A stretch of 64,000 nt of DNA from assembly GCF_029360765.1 (NCBI RefSeq), contig NZ_JARKNA010000001.1, positions 868,001-932,000 of the forward strand, given 5' to 3'. How positions within the stretch are numbered: the stretch's first letter is position 1; every line of letters starts with the position of its first letter. Under the pieces are notes generated by a model. The model searched no databases. It saw only the letters and a program-made list of their open reading frames with translations, and was not told where the DNA came from. A program made the translations under genes and the position numbers. Shown piece by piece: positions 50,815 through 60,321 of the stretch. The DNA is from Terrimonas pollutisoli (GTDB lineage: Bacteria > Bacteroidota > Bacteroidia > Chitinophagales > Chitinophagaceae).

Positions 50815-51912
50815 ATGAGTTATCCAGTATCCACACCCTCTACGGAAAACGGTCGTCCCTACACCCGTTACGTAATCCTTAGCTTATCCTTAGTACTTGT
50901 TGTTGCGCTGGCTTTTGGCGGATACAGAATTGTTTTCAACTCTTCGGCGACGCCGGGCGGAAATCCAACTAATAATTCGGCCACTGCTGCAGCTACGCCT
51001 CTTGAGAAAAAGGAGGAAGTTGCAAAACCTGTTATTGCTTCTCCCGAGGAGTATGATCGCAAAATTCAGCACATCGTTAATGGGGACTCTACTGGCAAAT
51101 GGCCCGTGAAAAAAGATTATCCGCTCGAAGGCTCAATTTTTCCCTTTAAAAGGATTATTGCTTTTTATGGCAACCTGTATTCAAAACAAATGGGGATTTT
51201 AGGAGAACTTCCACGTCAGCAAATGCTTGCCAAATTGAAAGAAGAGGTAGCTGCCTGGCAAAAAGCGGACACGGCTTTGGAAGTAGTGCCTGCTCTTCAC
51301 TATATAGCTGTAACAGCGCAGCAGGCTCCCGGAAAAGGTAACAAGTATCGCCTGAGAATGCCATTTCACCAAATAGATTCTGTGTTGAGCATGGCAAAAG
51401 AAATTAATGCACTTGTATTCATTGATGTTCAGGTAGGGCACAGCACATTGCAGCAGGAGCTCCCCGAATTGGAGAAATACCTGAAAATGCCAAATGTACA
51501 CCTGGGTATCGACCCCGAGTTTTCAATGAAAGCCGGTCATGCTCCTGGTAAGATTGTGGGTACATTCGATGCCGCAGATATTAATTATGCCACCGAATAT
51601 TTGGCTAAGCTGGTAAAAGAAAATAATCTTACTCCAAAAGTTTTTGTGATTCATCGTTTCACTCAAAACGGTGTTACCAACTACAAACAAATAAAACTCA
51701 GACCAGAAGTACAAGTGGTAATGGATATGGATGGTTGGGGACATCCGCCGTTGAAGATCGGTACGTATAAAAATTTTATACACAAAGAACCTGTTGAGTA
51801 CACCGGCTTCAAAATATTTTATAAGAATGATTTAAAGAATAATGGCCGCTTGTTGACTCCCGGCGAAGTGCTTGCGTTAAAACCGCAGCCGGTTTATATA
51901 CAATACCAGTAA
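50815..51912 (+). CDS. Membrane-anchored protein of unknown function, TIM-barrel-like
   Basis: A 365-residue protein with one N-terminal membrane helix (YVILSLSLVLVVALAFGGYR, residues 19-38), then a Thr/Asn/Ala/Pro linker and a globular periplasmic domain. I recall similar proteins in Actinobacteria, but no function. Blocks: KRIIAFYGNLYSKQMGILGE (about 104-123), VVPALHYIAVTAQQAPGKGN, IDSVLSMAKEINALVFIDVQ, VQVGHSTLQQELPELEKYLK, MPNVHLGIDPEFSMKAGH, KVFVIHRFTQNGVTNYKQI, VQVVMDMDGWGHPPLKIGTY. Alternating beta/alpha, with D-P-E-F, H-R-F and D-M-D, looks like a (beta/alpha)8 hydrolase-type active site. A free-standing gene with its own leader. Confidence 0.75.
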   Translation: MSYPVSTPSTENGRPYTRYVILSLSLVLVVALAFGGYRIVFNSSATPGGNPTNNSATAAATPLEKKEEVAKPVIASPEEYDRKIQHIVNGDSTGKWPVKKDYPLEGSIFPFKRIIAFYGNLYSKQMGILGELPRQQMLAKLKEEVAAWQKADTALEVVPALHYIAVTAQQAPGKGNKYRLRMPFHQIDSVLSMAKEINALVFIDVQVGHSTLQQELPELEKYLKMPNVHLGIDPEFSMKAGHAPGKIVGTFDAADINYATEYLAKLVKENNLTPKVFVIHRFTQNGVTNYKQIKLRPEVQVVMDMDGWGHPPLKIGTYKNFIHKEPVEYTGFKIFYKNDLKNNGRLLTPGEVLALKPQPVYIQYQ

Positions 51913-51967
51913 AAACGAAGTAAGACTCAAACTTTTTGGAATAGCTTGTTGCAATTGTTGTGACAAG

Positions 51968-52540
51968 CTATTCTACTTTATCCATATAACATTTCCTGCA
52001 CCTTGGTTCGTATACGTCTTTAGCACCCAGCATCACCTGATCTTCATTAGGGATTTTACGATATGAATAATTGGCGATATGCCCGCATTTTACACATATC
52101 GCATGCAGTTTGGTTACATAATCAGCTTTGGCCATGATAAATGGCATTTGACCAAAAGGCTTACCGGTAAAATCCATATCCAGCCCTGCGACAATAACCC
52201 GCATGCCCCTATATGCCAACTGGTCACATACATTGGGCAGTTCATTGTCAAAAAACTGGGCTTCGTCAATTCCTATAACATCCACATCCTGCGCCAATAA
52301 TAATATCTTTTGCGAGTTATCGATGGGTGTAGACTGGATTTCGTTGGTGTCATGTGATATGATCCTTACCTCATCATACCGGGTGTCTAAGGCAGGTTTA
52401 AATATCTCGACTTTAAGATTAGCGATCTTTACTCTTTTAAGTCTGCGGATCAATTCTTCCGTTTTTCCGCTAAACATAGATCCGCATATCACTTCTATCC
52501 AACCGCGGCGTTCACCACGTATATTGGGTTCAATAAACAT
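51968..52540 (-). CDS. tdk: Thymidine kinase
   Basis: A 190-residue type II thymidine kinase (tetrameric, ATP-dependent dT phosphorylation). P-loop [40 protein letters not shown] (catalytic Glu in DEAQFF); [20 protein letters not shown]; zinc site [14 protein letters not shown] and [10 protein letters not shown] with four Cys. Length normal. The ATG at 52540 is used. Divergent from the gene at 52712. Confidence 0.97.
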   Translation of the reverse strand: MFIEPNIRGERRGWIEVICGSMFSGKTEELIRRLKRVKIANLKVEIFKPALDTRYDEVRIISHDTNEIQSTPIDNSQKILLLAQDVDVIGIDEAQFFDNELPNVCDQLAYRGMRVIVAGLDMDFTGKPFGQMPFIMAKADYVTKLHAICVKCGHIANYSYRKIPNEDQVMLGAKDVYEPRCRKCYMDKVE

Positions 52541-52711
52541 TGTTAAGATTAATTTTCGGGATTCGTAATCAATTTATTGGCAAACTGTTTGTAATTTTAA
52601 AACATTGGTTTGGTGGATAAGAACAGACTGCACGTACCATTTTGGGAATTTGCTGAGAGTATCTGCGAAATCAATTTTTAATCCTTTATTCCAGCGATCA
52701 AAAGTAGCAAA

Positions 52712-53380
52712 ATGGAACGAATAGAAATTTTGATATCCAAGTTGAACGATCAATTAAAGCAAAAGGCAGCCCCGGAGCACATGCTTTTTACAGTTCAACT
52801 TTTGCAAAACGAGCTGATGGCTCAAAACCAGGCCGGAAAAACATTGGGTACTTCGAAAGTTTCTGTCGTTTTACCATCTGTTATGAATATCGATGCTTCT
52901 CAATATGAAAAATATGCTCCCAAACCTGTAGAGCAACCAAAGGAAGTAAAAGAAAAAGAAAAGGTGTTAATCGAAAAAGAATCTGTTTCAATCGTACAGG
53001 AAAATGGCCAGTTGGACATGGTATTTGACCCCATGGTTGAAATTCCCACTCTTAGTCATCAATTAAAGGAAAAGCAGGCAGAGTCGCTGAATGATAAACT
53101 AAAGCAGTCAAAAACTGAACTGGTAGAAGTATTAAAGGAAACTCCCATCAAAGATCTCCGTAAAGCAATTGGCATTAACGACCGGTTTGTATTCATTAAT
53201 GATCTCTTCCGTGGTGATGAAGTAATGTACGAACGCAGTATAAAAACAATTAATAGTTTTAATATTTATCCGGAAGCTGAATATTGGATAAGCCGCGAAT
53301 TAAAAACTAAATTAGGTTGGGATACCGATCTGCCCATTGTAACACAGTTCGATCAATTGGTTAAAAGGCGTTTTTCCTGA
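52712..53380 (+). CDS. Bacteroidota-type hypothetical protein
   Basis: A 222-residue soluble protein. Residues 1-50 are helical (ERIEILISKLNDQLKQKAAP). The middle is charged and low-complexity (KPVEQPKEVKEKEKVLIEKE). The C-terminal block DLRKAIGINDRFVFINDLFR, GDEVMYERSIKTINSFNIYP, AEYWISRELKTKLGWDTDLP is strongly conserved in my recollection of Bacteroidota hypothetical proteins. Function unknown. No signal. Its last 28 bases overlap the end of the convergent waaA gene. Confidence 0.82.
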   Translation: MERIEILISKLNDQLKQKAAPEHMLFTVQLLQNELMAQNQAGKTLGTSKVSVVLPSVMNIDASQYEKYAPKPVEQPKEVKEKEKVLIEKESVSIVQENGQLDMVFDPMVEIPTLSHQLKEKQAESLNDKLKQSKTELVEVLKETPIKDLRKAIGINDRFVFINDLFRGDEVMYERSIKTINSFNIYPEAEYWISRELKTKLGWDTDLPIVTQFDQLVKRRFS

Positions 53381-54630
53381 ATGTAGTTCAGAATTTTTTC
53401 TGTAGCTCCCCTGTTTGCATACACATACTCTTTTGATTTTTCGCAAGCTTTATTATACGTTATTTCATCGTGCATAAATGCTTCAAGTGCCGTAATGCCT
53501 TCTTTTGTATCGCTAATGCTTATGGCGCCACCTGCCGCTATTAACTCAATTGCCTCATTGAATTTTTTATGATTTGGACCAAATAAAACGGGGCTGCCAT
53601 ATACAGCCGCTTCGAGGGTGTTGTGTATCCCTTTTCCAAAGCCACCCCCGATATAACTGATGGTCGCATATTTATACAGTCTGGATAGCATCCCAATATT
53701 ATCTATTATGAGAATATTACCGGTTGATGGTAACGAATCAGGATGGTTATCCGCCACCAATTGTGAAAATAAGTGCGACCCGGGAAATAATTGTTGAAGT
53801 TGGGAGAGGTGTTCTTTTTTTATTTCGTGCGGTGCGATTATCAATTGCAAAGAAGAGGTGTCCTCAATGGCTAGCAATGATCTATGTAACAATTCCTCAT
53901 CTGCCGGCCAGGTGCTTCCGGCAACAATTGTTTTTTTGCCCTGTCCAATAAATTTTTCGATAGCGGGGATTGGCGAGAAGTTTTCGGCAATTTGTATTAC
54001 CCGGTCAAAACGGGTGTCGCCAGCTATTGTGCTTTTCCCATCAAGTTTTATAGAAGCCAGCATTTTATGAGATGACTCATTTTGTACAAACAAATGATCG
54101 AAGAATGATAGCATTTGTCGTTGTAAGCCTCCATACCATTTAAAGAATATGGAGCTTTTCCGGAACAGAGCGGAGATAAGTATGAGTGGAATCTTTTGTT
54201 GATTGATTTGTTTCAAATAGTAATACCAAAATTCATATTTCACGAATATGACAAGTGATGGTCTTACTATTTTAAGGAAAGATTTTGCATTATGAGCGGA
54301 ATCCATCGGCAAATAAAACACCCAGTCTGCTTTTTCATAATTTTTTCTGACTTCATACCCCGAAGGAGAGAAAAATGTTAAAACTAATTTGTAATTTGGA
54401 TAATCGACTTTAAGTCTTTCGATAATTGGCCTGCCTTGTTCAAATTCCCCTAATGAAGCGCAATGTACCCAAATGATTTCTGATTGCTGGTCAGCCATTT
54501 CGGTTGACATTTTTTCCCATATGTCTTGCCTGCCTGTGATCCATTTTCTGGCTTTGGAGTTAAAAATAGCAGCCAGCCTGATCCCTGTACCATAGAGAAA
54601 TAAAAAAATATTGTAAAAAACTAATCCCAA
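53353..54630 (-). CDS. waaA: 3-deoxy-D-manno-octulosonic acid transferase
   Basis: A 425-residue GT30 Kdo transferase adding Kdo to lipid A precursor at the inner membrane. N-terminal helix (VFYNIFLFLYGTGIRLAAIF) anchors it; then IWVHCASLGEFEQGRPIIER (active-site Glu region, ASLGEFEQ), KLVLTFFSPSGYEVRKNYEK, WVFYLPMDSAHNAKSFLKIV, VIFVKYEFWYYYLKQI, TIVAGSTWPADEELLHRSLL, and YIGGGFGKGIHNTLEAAVYG, SPVLFGPNHKKFNEAIELIA at the donor site. The frame starts at TTG 54630; no ATG suits better. It overlaps the convergent gene's 3' end by 28 bases. Number of Kdo units added unknown. Confidence 0.96.
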   Translation of the reverse strand: MGLVFYNIFLFLYGTGIRLAAIFNSKARKWITGRQDIWEKMSTEMADQQSEIIWVHCASLGEFEQGRPIIERLKVDYPNYKLVLTFFSPSGYEVRKNYEKADWVFYLPMDSAHNAKSFLKIVRPSLVIFVKYEFWYYYLKQINQQKIPLILISALFRKSSIFFKWYGGLQRQMLSFFDHLFVQNESSHKMLASIKLDGKSTIAGDTRFDRVIQIAENFSPIPAIEKFIGQGKKTIVAGSTWPADEELLHRSLLAIEDTSSLQLIIAPHEIKKEHLSQLQQLFPGSHLFSQLVADNHPDSLPSTGNILIIDNIGMLSRLYKYATISYIGGGFGKGIHNTLEAAVYGSPVLFGPNHKKFNEAIELIAAGGAISISDTKEGITALEAFMHDEITYNKACEKSKEYVYANRGATEKILNYIQEKRLLTN

Positions 54631-54700
54631 ATTCCGGATTTTATTGATTATGAGTTGGTCGCAAATGTAAAGTCAAACTAGGAAACTACCTGTATTTTAC

Positions 54701-54708
54701 TATTTTTG
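54701..54708 (+). promoter_or_regulatory. Candidate Bacteroidota -7 promoter box for the nucleotide-sugar operon
   Basis: TATTTTTG matches TAnnTTTG, about 113 bases upstream of the aminotransferase start; the -33 TTG is not evident. It lies between the divergent waaA and aminotransferase genes. Confidence 0.3.
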
Positions 54709-54821
54709 CGCCGCTACAAATTGAAAGGCTGGAATGAATAAAGATATGTATGTCATTATGTTCCGGGGTTTTAATACCCGATGGCTTTTCTAAAAAAACA
54801 GCAGGATATAATATACCCCCT

Positions 54822-55964
54822 ATGCGTCCAATACAAATGGTGGATACTAAAACGCAGTATCATAAAATTAAGACAGCAGTTGATGAAGCAGTATTGCAGG
54901 CGATGGAAAGCTCGGCGTTCATTAACGGGAAACCGGTTCATGATTTTGCGGCTAATCTTTCAGCCTACCTGGGGGTTAAGCACACTATTCCCTGTGCCAA
55001 TGGGACAGATGCTTTGCAAATAGCGATGATGGCTTTGGAGCTGCAGCCGGGAGATGAGGTGATCACTCCCTCTTTTACTTATATAGCCACAACAGAGGTA
55101 ATTGCCTTATTACGGTTAACACCGGTTTTTGTCGAGGTTGACCCCAAAACTTTTTGCATCGATCCGGTTGAATTGGAAAAGGTCATTACACCAAAAACCA
55201 AAGCTATAGTTCCTGTTCATTTATATGGCCAGTCAGCCCCTATGGACGAAATAATGGCTATTGCAAGAAAGTATAATCTCTACGTAATTGAAGACAATGC
55301 CCAGGCAATAGGTTGTGACTATACTTTTTCGGATGGAACAAAAAGAAAGACGGGAACTATCGGCCATATCGGGGCCACCTCTTTTTATCCTTCCAAAAAT
55401 CTTGGGGCGTTTGGAGATGGTGGCGCTATTTTCACTAATGATGACATCCTGGCTGAAAAGCTGAAAATGATTGCAAATCATGGTCAGAGCAGACGATACT
55501 ATCATGATGTGGTTGGATGTAATAGTCGTTTGGATACTATACAAGCTGCCATATTGGACATTAAGCTAAAACATTTGGATGAGTATAATATAGCACGGAG
55601 AAAAGTTGCTGATTTTTATGATAAAGTTTTTGCGGGAAACGCAAAAATTAGGACTCCACATCGGGCTGACTATTCCAATCATGTATTTCACCAGTATACT
55701 TTATTGCTTGAGGATGGAAATCGTTCGGCCGAAATAAGAGCAGGGCTGGTCGAATTCCTGGCAACACATAAAATTCCTTCCATGATTTACTACCCGATTC
55801 CAGGTCACCGGCAAAAAATGTTTGATCATTTTAAAACCGGATCACAATCCATGCCGGTTACTGACTGGCTTACCGAACGGGTATTTTCCTTGCCAATTCA
55901 CACTGAACTTGATGATGAGCAGTTAGCGTTTATCGTTTCAAAAGTATTGGAGTATTTAAAATAA
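54822..55964 (+). CDS. DegT/DnrJ/EryC1/StrS sugar aminotransferase
   Basis: A 380-residue PLP enzyme that aminates a keto-sugar nucleotide. MRPIQMVDTKTQYHKIKTAV begins it; the ATG at 54822 is chosen because the frame's upstream part (to 54750) is not family-like. INGKPVHDFAANLSAYLGVK, HTIPCANGTDALQIAMMALE, VITPSFTYIATTEVIALL, VYVIEDNAQ-type motif (LYVIEDNAQAIG) and ATSFYPSKNLGAFGDGGAIF with PLP Lys in PSKNLG. The class (WbpE/FdtB-like) is not decided by sequence. First gene of six in a row for activated-sugar synthesis, so the product is probably an amino-sugar of surface polysaccharide. Confidence 0.9.
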   Translation: MRPIQMVDTKTQYHKIKTAVDEAVLQAMESSAFINGKPVHDFAANLSAYLGVKHTIPCANGTDALQIAMMALELQPGDEVITPSFTYIATTEVIALLRLTPVFVEVDPKTFCIDPVELEKVITPKTKAIVPVHLYGQSAPMDEIMAIARKYNLYVIEDNAQAIGCDYTFSDGTKRKTGTIGHIGATSFYPSKNLGAFGDGGAIFTNDDILAEKLKMIANHGQSRRYYHDVVGCNSRLDTIQAAILDIKLKHLDEYNIARRKVADFYDKVFAGNAKIRTPHRADYSNHVFHQYTLLLEDGNRSAEIRAGLVEFLATHKIPSMIYYPIPGHRQKMFDHFKTGSQSMPVTDWLTERVFSLPIHTELDDEQLAFIVSKVLEYLK

Positions 55965-55995
55965 TTTTCAATTAAAATTTTAAACAATAACATCC

Positions 55996-57327
55996 ATGAA
56001 AATTGCAGTAATAGGAACAGGTTATGTAGGATTAGTAACAGGAACTTGTTTTTCCGAGACAGGTAATACCGTAACATGTGTGGATATAGATGAGGCAAAA
56101 GTTAACAAACTCCGGAATGGAGAAATAACTATTTATGAGCCGGGATTGGAAAAGATCTTTCTTCGCAATCTTAAAGAAGAAAGACTTTTGTTTACCACTA
56201 ATCTCGGGGAAGGGATTAAAGATGCATCTATTATTTTCCTCGCCTTACCAACACCTCCGGGTGAAGATGGTTCAGCAGATCTGCGATATGTGTTAGGTGT
56301 GGCCGCTGAATTGGGCAAAATATTAAAGCCAGATGATTACAAAGTTATTGTTGATAAAAGCACAGTACCGGTGGGTACCGCGGAAAGGGTAAGAGCCGCT
56401 GTAATTAAAACCGGATCAGAAAGTATAGCAAATGCTTTTGATGTCGTATCAAATCCTGAATTTTTACGGGAGGGTGTAGCGGTTGATGACTTTATGAAAC
56501 CAGACCGGGTGGTCATAGGCACGCATTCCGAGAGAGCCAAAAAATTAATGGGAGACCTATATGCTCCTTTTGTGCGCCAGGGTAATCCTGTTATATTTAT
56601 GGATGAGCGTTCCGCTGAACTAACAAAATACGCAGCCAATTCCTTTCTTGCTGCCAAAATATCTTTCATGAATGAAATAGCGAAATTATGTGAATTGCTG
56701 GGGGCTGATGTAGACATGGTTCGCCGGGGGATTGGAAGTGATGAAAGAATCGGCAAGCGGTTTTTATTCCCCGGGATTGGCTATGGTGGAAGTTGCTTTC
56801 CAAAGGATGTGCAGGCCTTGGTGAAATCCGCAAATGAAGTGAAATATGATTTTAAAATTTTGAATGCGGTAATGGACGTAAATGAAACACAGAAACTTCA
56901 TTTAATTCCAAAAATTAAAAAATACTTTAATGATGATCTAAAGGGCAAGCATTTTGCATTGTGGGGGCTTGCTTTTAAACCAAATACTGATGACATTCGG
57001 GAGGCACCGGCTTTGTATATGATCAATGCATTGATAGCCGAAGGTGCAACTGTTTGCGCCTTTGATCCTGAGGCAATGAAGAATGTAAAACAGGTACTGG
57101 GAGATAAAATTGAGTATGCCGAAAATCAGTATGTCGCCTTGAAAAACGCAGATGCATTGATCATTGCTACAGAGTGGAATGAATTCCGCACTCCTGATTT
57201 TCTAAAAATTGTTTCCAACCTTAAAAACAAAGCCATATTCGATGGACGTAATCTTTTTGATGTGGCTGCCGTTCGTGATTTAGGCTTCCATTATGAAAGT
57301 GTCGGCAGGGCGTATGCTAATCGATAG
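55996..57327 (+). CDS. ugd: UDP-glucose 6-dehydrogenase
   Basis: A 443-residue NAD-dependent enzyme oxidising UDP-glucose to UDP-glucuronate. N-terminal KIAVIGTGYVGLVTGTCFSE (NAD-binding), ITIYEPGLEKIFLRNLKEER, ASIIFLALPTPPGEDGSADL, STVPVGTAERVRAAV, FLREGVAVDDFMKPDRVVIG, and the catalytic block PGIGYGGSCFPKDVQALVKS with Cys. ALWGLAFKPNTDDIREAPAL is the C-terminal UDP-binding domain. This is the classical Ugd subgroup, distinct from the second dehydrogenase at 58466. It lies 31 bases after the aminotransferase. Confidence 0.95.
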   Translation: MKIAVIGTGYVGLVTGTCFSETGNTVTCVDIDEAKVNKLRNGEITIYEPGLEKIFLRNLKEERLLFTTNLGEGIKDASIIFLALPTPPGEDGSADLRYVLGVAAELGKILKPDDYKVIVDKSTVPVGTAERVRAAVIKTGSESIANAFDVVSNPEFLREGVAVDDFMKPDRVVIGTHSERAKKLMGDLYAPFVRQGNPVIFMDERSAELTKYAANSFLAAKISFMNEIAKLCELLGADVDMVRRGIGSDERIGKRFLFPGIGYGGSCFPKDVQALVKSANEVKYDFKILNAVMDVNETQKLHLIPKIKKYFNDDLKGKHFALWGLAFKPNTDDIREAPALYMINALIAEGATVCAFDPEAMKNVKQVLGDKIEYAENQYVALKNADALIIATEWNEFRTPDFLKIVSNLKNKAIFDGRNLFDVAAVRDLGFHYESVGRAYANR

Positions 57328-57382
57328 TATTCAATGGTTAGACATATTTGTTTTCCTTAATCCAAAATAAACTGCTTTAATC

Positions 57383-58396
57383 ATGACAATTCAAGGTGAA
57401 ATGAGTCAACAAAAATCTTCCGGAAGAGTTTTGATCACCGGCGCAGCCGGATTTTTAGGTTCGCATTTATGTGACCGCTTCATAAAAGAAGGATACAAAG
57501 TGATCGGGATGGATAACCTGATAACCGGTGATTTAAAAAATATTGAACACCTTTTTAAACTTGAACATTTTGAATTTTATCATCATGATGTGACCAAATT
57601 TATTCATGTTCCGGGTGATCTTGACTATATCCTGCATTTTGCTTCTCCGGCCAGTCCTATCGATTATTTAAAAATCCCTATTCAGACCCTGAAAGTAGGA
57701 GCAATGGGTACGCACAATTGCCTGGGATTGGCGAAAGCGAAAAAAGCGAGGATATTGGTAGCCAGCACAAGCGAGGTATACGGTGACCCTCTTGTGCATC
57801 CGCAAACCGAAGAATATTGGGGAAATGTAAATCCCGTGGGTCCGCGGGGAGTTTATGATGAGGCCAAGCGTTACATGGAGTCTATCACTATGGCTTATCA
57901 TACTTTTCATAATGTTGATACCAGGATAATCCGCATTTTTAATACCTATGGCCCCCGGATGCGATTGAATGATGGAAGAGCTTTGCCTGCATTTATTGGG
58001 CAAGCATTAAGGGGAGAATCCTTAACAGTTTTTGGTGATGGATCACAAACAAGAAGTTTCTGTTATGTAGATGACCTGGTCGATGGGATTTATCGTTTGT
58101 TGTTAAGCGATTATCACTTGCCGGTTAATATTGGTAATCCCAATGAAATCTCACTAAAAGACTTTGCCGAGGAGGTGCTTGCTTTGACAGGAAATTCAGT
58201 AAAGATGACTTACAAACCGCTACCGGTGGATGATCCAAAACAGAGACAGCCCGATATTACTAAAGCGAGAAAGATTCTTGGTTGGCAGCCAAAGGTGAGC
58301 AGGAAGGAAGGATTAAAAATGACCTATGATTATTTTAAATCTTTACCAAAAGAGGAGTGGAGCAAGCAGCCGAAAGAATTTGTGAGTATTAAATAA
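57383..58396 (+). CDS. UDP-glucuronate decarboxylase-like SDR (UXS type)
   Basis: A 337-residue extended short-chain dehydrogenase. [20 protein letters not shown] binds [103 protein letters not shown] (catalytic YDEAK; Tyr and Lys), [20 protein letters not shown] and [20 protein letters not shown] are the typical UXS sequence; UXS converts UDP-GlcA to UDP-xylose, the product of ugd just upstream. ATG at 57401 (MSQQKSSG) is an alternative start. UDP-xylose or the 4-keto-pentose should be checked as product. Confidence 0.9.
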   Translation: MTIQGEMSQQKSSGRVLITGAAGFLGSHLCDRFIKEGYKVIGMDNLITGDLKNIEHLFKLEHFEFYHHDVTKFIHVPGDLDYILHFASPASPIDYLKIPIQTLKVGAMGTHNCLGLAKAKKARILVASTSEVYGDPLVHPQTEEYWGNVNPVGPRGVYDEAKRYMESITMAYHTFHNVDTRIIRIFNTYGPRMRLNDGRALPAFIGQALRGESLTVFGDGSQTRSFCYVDDLVDGIYRLLLSDYHLPVNIGNPNEISLKDFAEEVLALTGNSVKMTYKPLPVDDPKQRQPDITKARKILGWQPKVSRKEGLKMTYDYFKSLPKEEWSKQPKEFVSIK

Positions 58397-58465
58397 AAAC
58401 CAATCTGAACAATAAACTGCGATGCGTATTTTTAAACCTTAAACTTTATAATTTAAAGCATTTTC

Positions 58466-59755
58466 ATGTATCAGGAATTAATTGAAAAAAGGGCAAAATT
58501 GGCTGTGATAGGCTTGGGATACGTAGGTCTCCCGATAGCATTAGAATTTGCAAAGAAAATATCGGTGATTGGTTTTGACATCAACGCCAAACGTGTTGAA
58601 ATGATGAAGCAGGGCATTGACCCGAGCAACGAGCTGGAAAAAGAAGCGTTTGATGGCTGTGATATTGTTTTCACAAACTCATTGGATGTGTTGAGGGAAG
58701 CGAAGTTTTTTATAGTAGCGGTACCTACACCCGTTGATGAGCACCACGTGCCTGATCTTGTTCCGGTGCAAAAAGCTTCTGAAACAATAGGTAAGGTGGT
58801 AAAGAAAGGAGATTATGTTGTATTCGAGTCAACAGTATATCCGGGTTGTACGGAAGAAGATTGTTTACCGATCATAGAAGAATTATCAGGACTAAAAAAT
58901 ATCGTTGATTTTAAATTGGGATATTCTCCTGAAAGAATCAATCCGGGTGATAAACACCACACGCTGGCAAGCATTGTGAAAGTAGTTTCAGGATGTGATG
59001 ACGAATCATTGGAAGAGATTGCGAAAACCTATGAGTTGGTAGTAAAAGCAGGGGTACACAGAGCTTCTTGTATCAAAGTGGCAGAAGCTGCTAAAATTAT
59101 CGAAAATACCCAGCGGGATTTGAATATTGCGTTGATGAATGAATTGTCAATCATTTTTGACAGGATGGATATCAACACGTTTGAAGTATTGGAAGCTGCA
59201 GGAACCAAATGGAATTTCTTAAAGTTTCAGCCCGGTCTGGTAGGCGGACACTGTATTGGCGTTGACCCTTATTATCTCACGCATAAAGCAAATGAGCTGG
59301 GATACAAATCACAGGTTATTCTCGCTGGCCGCACGATTAATGATGATATGGCTAACTATGTAGCCCGTAAAACCGTGCAGCATATCATTAAAACCGTAGG
59401 GGATGTAAAGTCTGCGAGGGTTTTGGTTAAGGGAGCTACCTTCAAAGAAAACGTAAGCGATATCCGTAATTCCAAAGTGGCCGATGTGGTAAAGGCATTG
59501 AAGGCATTTTATGTAAATGTGGATGTCGAAGATCCTCATGCTGACTCGGCAGAGTTGGAGCATGAGTATGGGTTTGGTCTTACTGAAGAGATAGGCAAAG
59601 AATATGACGCGGTTATCGTAACTGTTCCGCATAATGATTACATAAAATTAGATGACGATTATTTCTCTGGTATTACTAAACCTCATGCACTGGTCGCAGA
59701 CCTGAAGGGAATTTATCGCAATAAAATCAACAATAGAAAATACTGGAGTTTATAG
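58466..59755 (+). CDS. UDP-N-acetylhexosamine dehydrogenase (WbpA/TviB/WbpO-like)
   Basis: A 429-residue nucleotide-sugar dehydrogenase of the Vi/WbpA type. LAVIGLGYVGLPIALEFAKK (NAD), KFFIVAVPTPVDEHHVPDLV, FESTVYPGCTEEDCLPIIEE, LGYSPERINPGDKHHTLASI, KVAEAAKIIENTQRDLNIAL, and catalytic PGLVGGHCIGVDPYYLTHKA with Cys. ARVLVKGATFKENVSDIRNS ends it. This group oxidises UDP-GlcNAc or UDP-GalNAc (or ManNAc) to the uronic acid, not UDP-glucose; which one is unknown. It begins 69 bases after the decarboxylase-type gene and overlaps nothing; rfbC follows after 1 base. Confidence 0.92.
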   Translation: MYQELIEKRAKLAVIGLGYVGLPIALEFAKKISVIGFDINAKRVEMMKQGIDPSNELEKEAFDGCDIVFTNSLDVLREAKFFIVAVPTPVDEHHVPDLVPVQKASETIGKVVKKGDYVVFESTVYPGCTEEDCLPIIEELSGLKNIVDFKLGYSPERINPGDKHHTLASIVKVVSGCDDESLEEIAKTYELVVKAGVHRASCIKVAEAAKIIENTQRDLNIALMNELSIIFDRMDINTFEVLEAAGTKWNFLKFQPGLVGGHCIGVDPYYLTHKANELGYKSQVILAGRTINDDMANYVARKTVQHIIKTVGDVKSARVLVKGATFKENVSDIRNSKVADVVKALKAFYVNVDVEDPHADSAELEHEYGFGLTEEIGKEYDAVIVTVPHNDYIKLDDDYFSGITKPHALVADLKGIYRNKINNRKYWSL

Positions 59756-59756
59756 T

Positions 59757-60317
59757 ATGCCATTTATAACGACAGACATCCCCGGATTGCTTGTGTTTGA
59801 ACCAAAAATTTTTGAAGACAGCCGCGGGTATTTTTTCGAATCCTATAATGAAAAAACGTTTCAGCAGCAGGGAGTCAATATCCGGTTTATCCAGGATAAT
59901 CAATCATCTTCTTCCTATGGCGTGATACGTGGCTTGCATTACCAGCTAAATCCACATGCACAAGCCAAGTTGATTCGTGTATTGCAGGGCAGCATCCTGG
60001 ATGTGGCGGTAGATATAAGAAAGGGCTCTCCCACCTACGGAAAGCATTTCGATATAGAGTTATCTGCGGAGAATAAAAAGCAATTATTAATACCCCGGGG
60101 ATTTGCACATGGATTTTCTGTGCTGAGTGAGAAGGCAGAGGTGCTTTATAAGTGCGATGCGTTTTATCACAAGGAAAGCGAAGGTGGTATCCGTTTTGAT
60201 GATCCTTCATTAAATATTAATTGGCAGATACCCGCCGATAAAGCTATTGTATCGGATAAAGACCTGGTGTTACCATTCCTGGCAGAAAGTCAATCCAATT
60301 TCACATTTGAGCAGTAA
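59757..60317 (+). CDS. rfbC: dTDP-4-dehydrorhamnose 3,5-epimerase
   Basis: A 186-residue cupin-like epimerase of the dTDP-L-rhamnose pathway. IPGLLVFEPKIFEDSRGYFF, ESYNEKTFQQQGVNIRFIQD, NQSSSSYGVIRGLHYQLNPH (catalytic His in RGLHYQ), KLIRVLQGSILDVAVDIRKG, LIPRGFAHGFSVLSEKAEVL, YKCDAFYHKESEGGIRFDDP (Tyr). Length and motifs complete. It starts one base after the preceding stop and is followed 4 bases later by rfbD. rfbA and rfbB, the first two pathway genes, are not in the window. Confidence 0.97.
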   Translation: MPFITTDIPGLLVFEPKIFEDSRGYFFESYNEKTFQQQGVNIRFIQDNQSSSSYGVIRGLHYQLNPHAQAKLIRVLQGSILDVAVDIRKGSPTYGKHFDIELSAENKKQLLIPRGFAHGFSVLSEKAEVLYKCDAFYHKESEGGIRFDDPSLNINWQIPADKAIVSDKDLVLPFLAESQSNFTFEQ

Positions 60318-60321
60318 CGGT

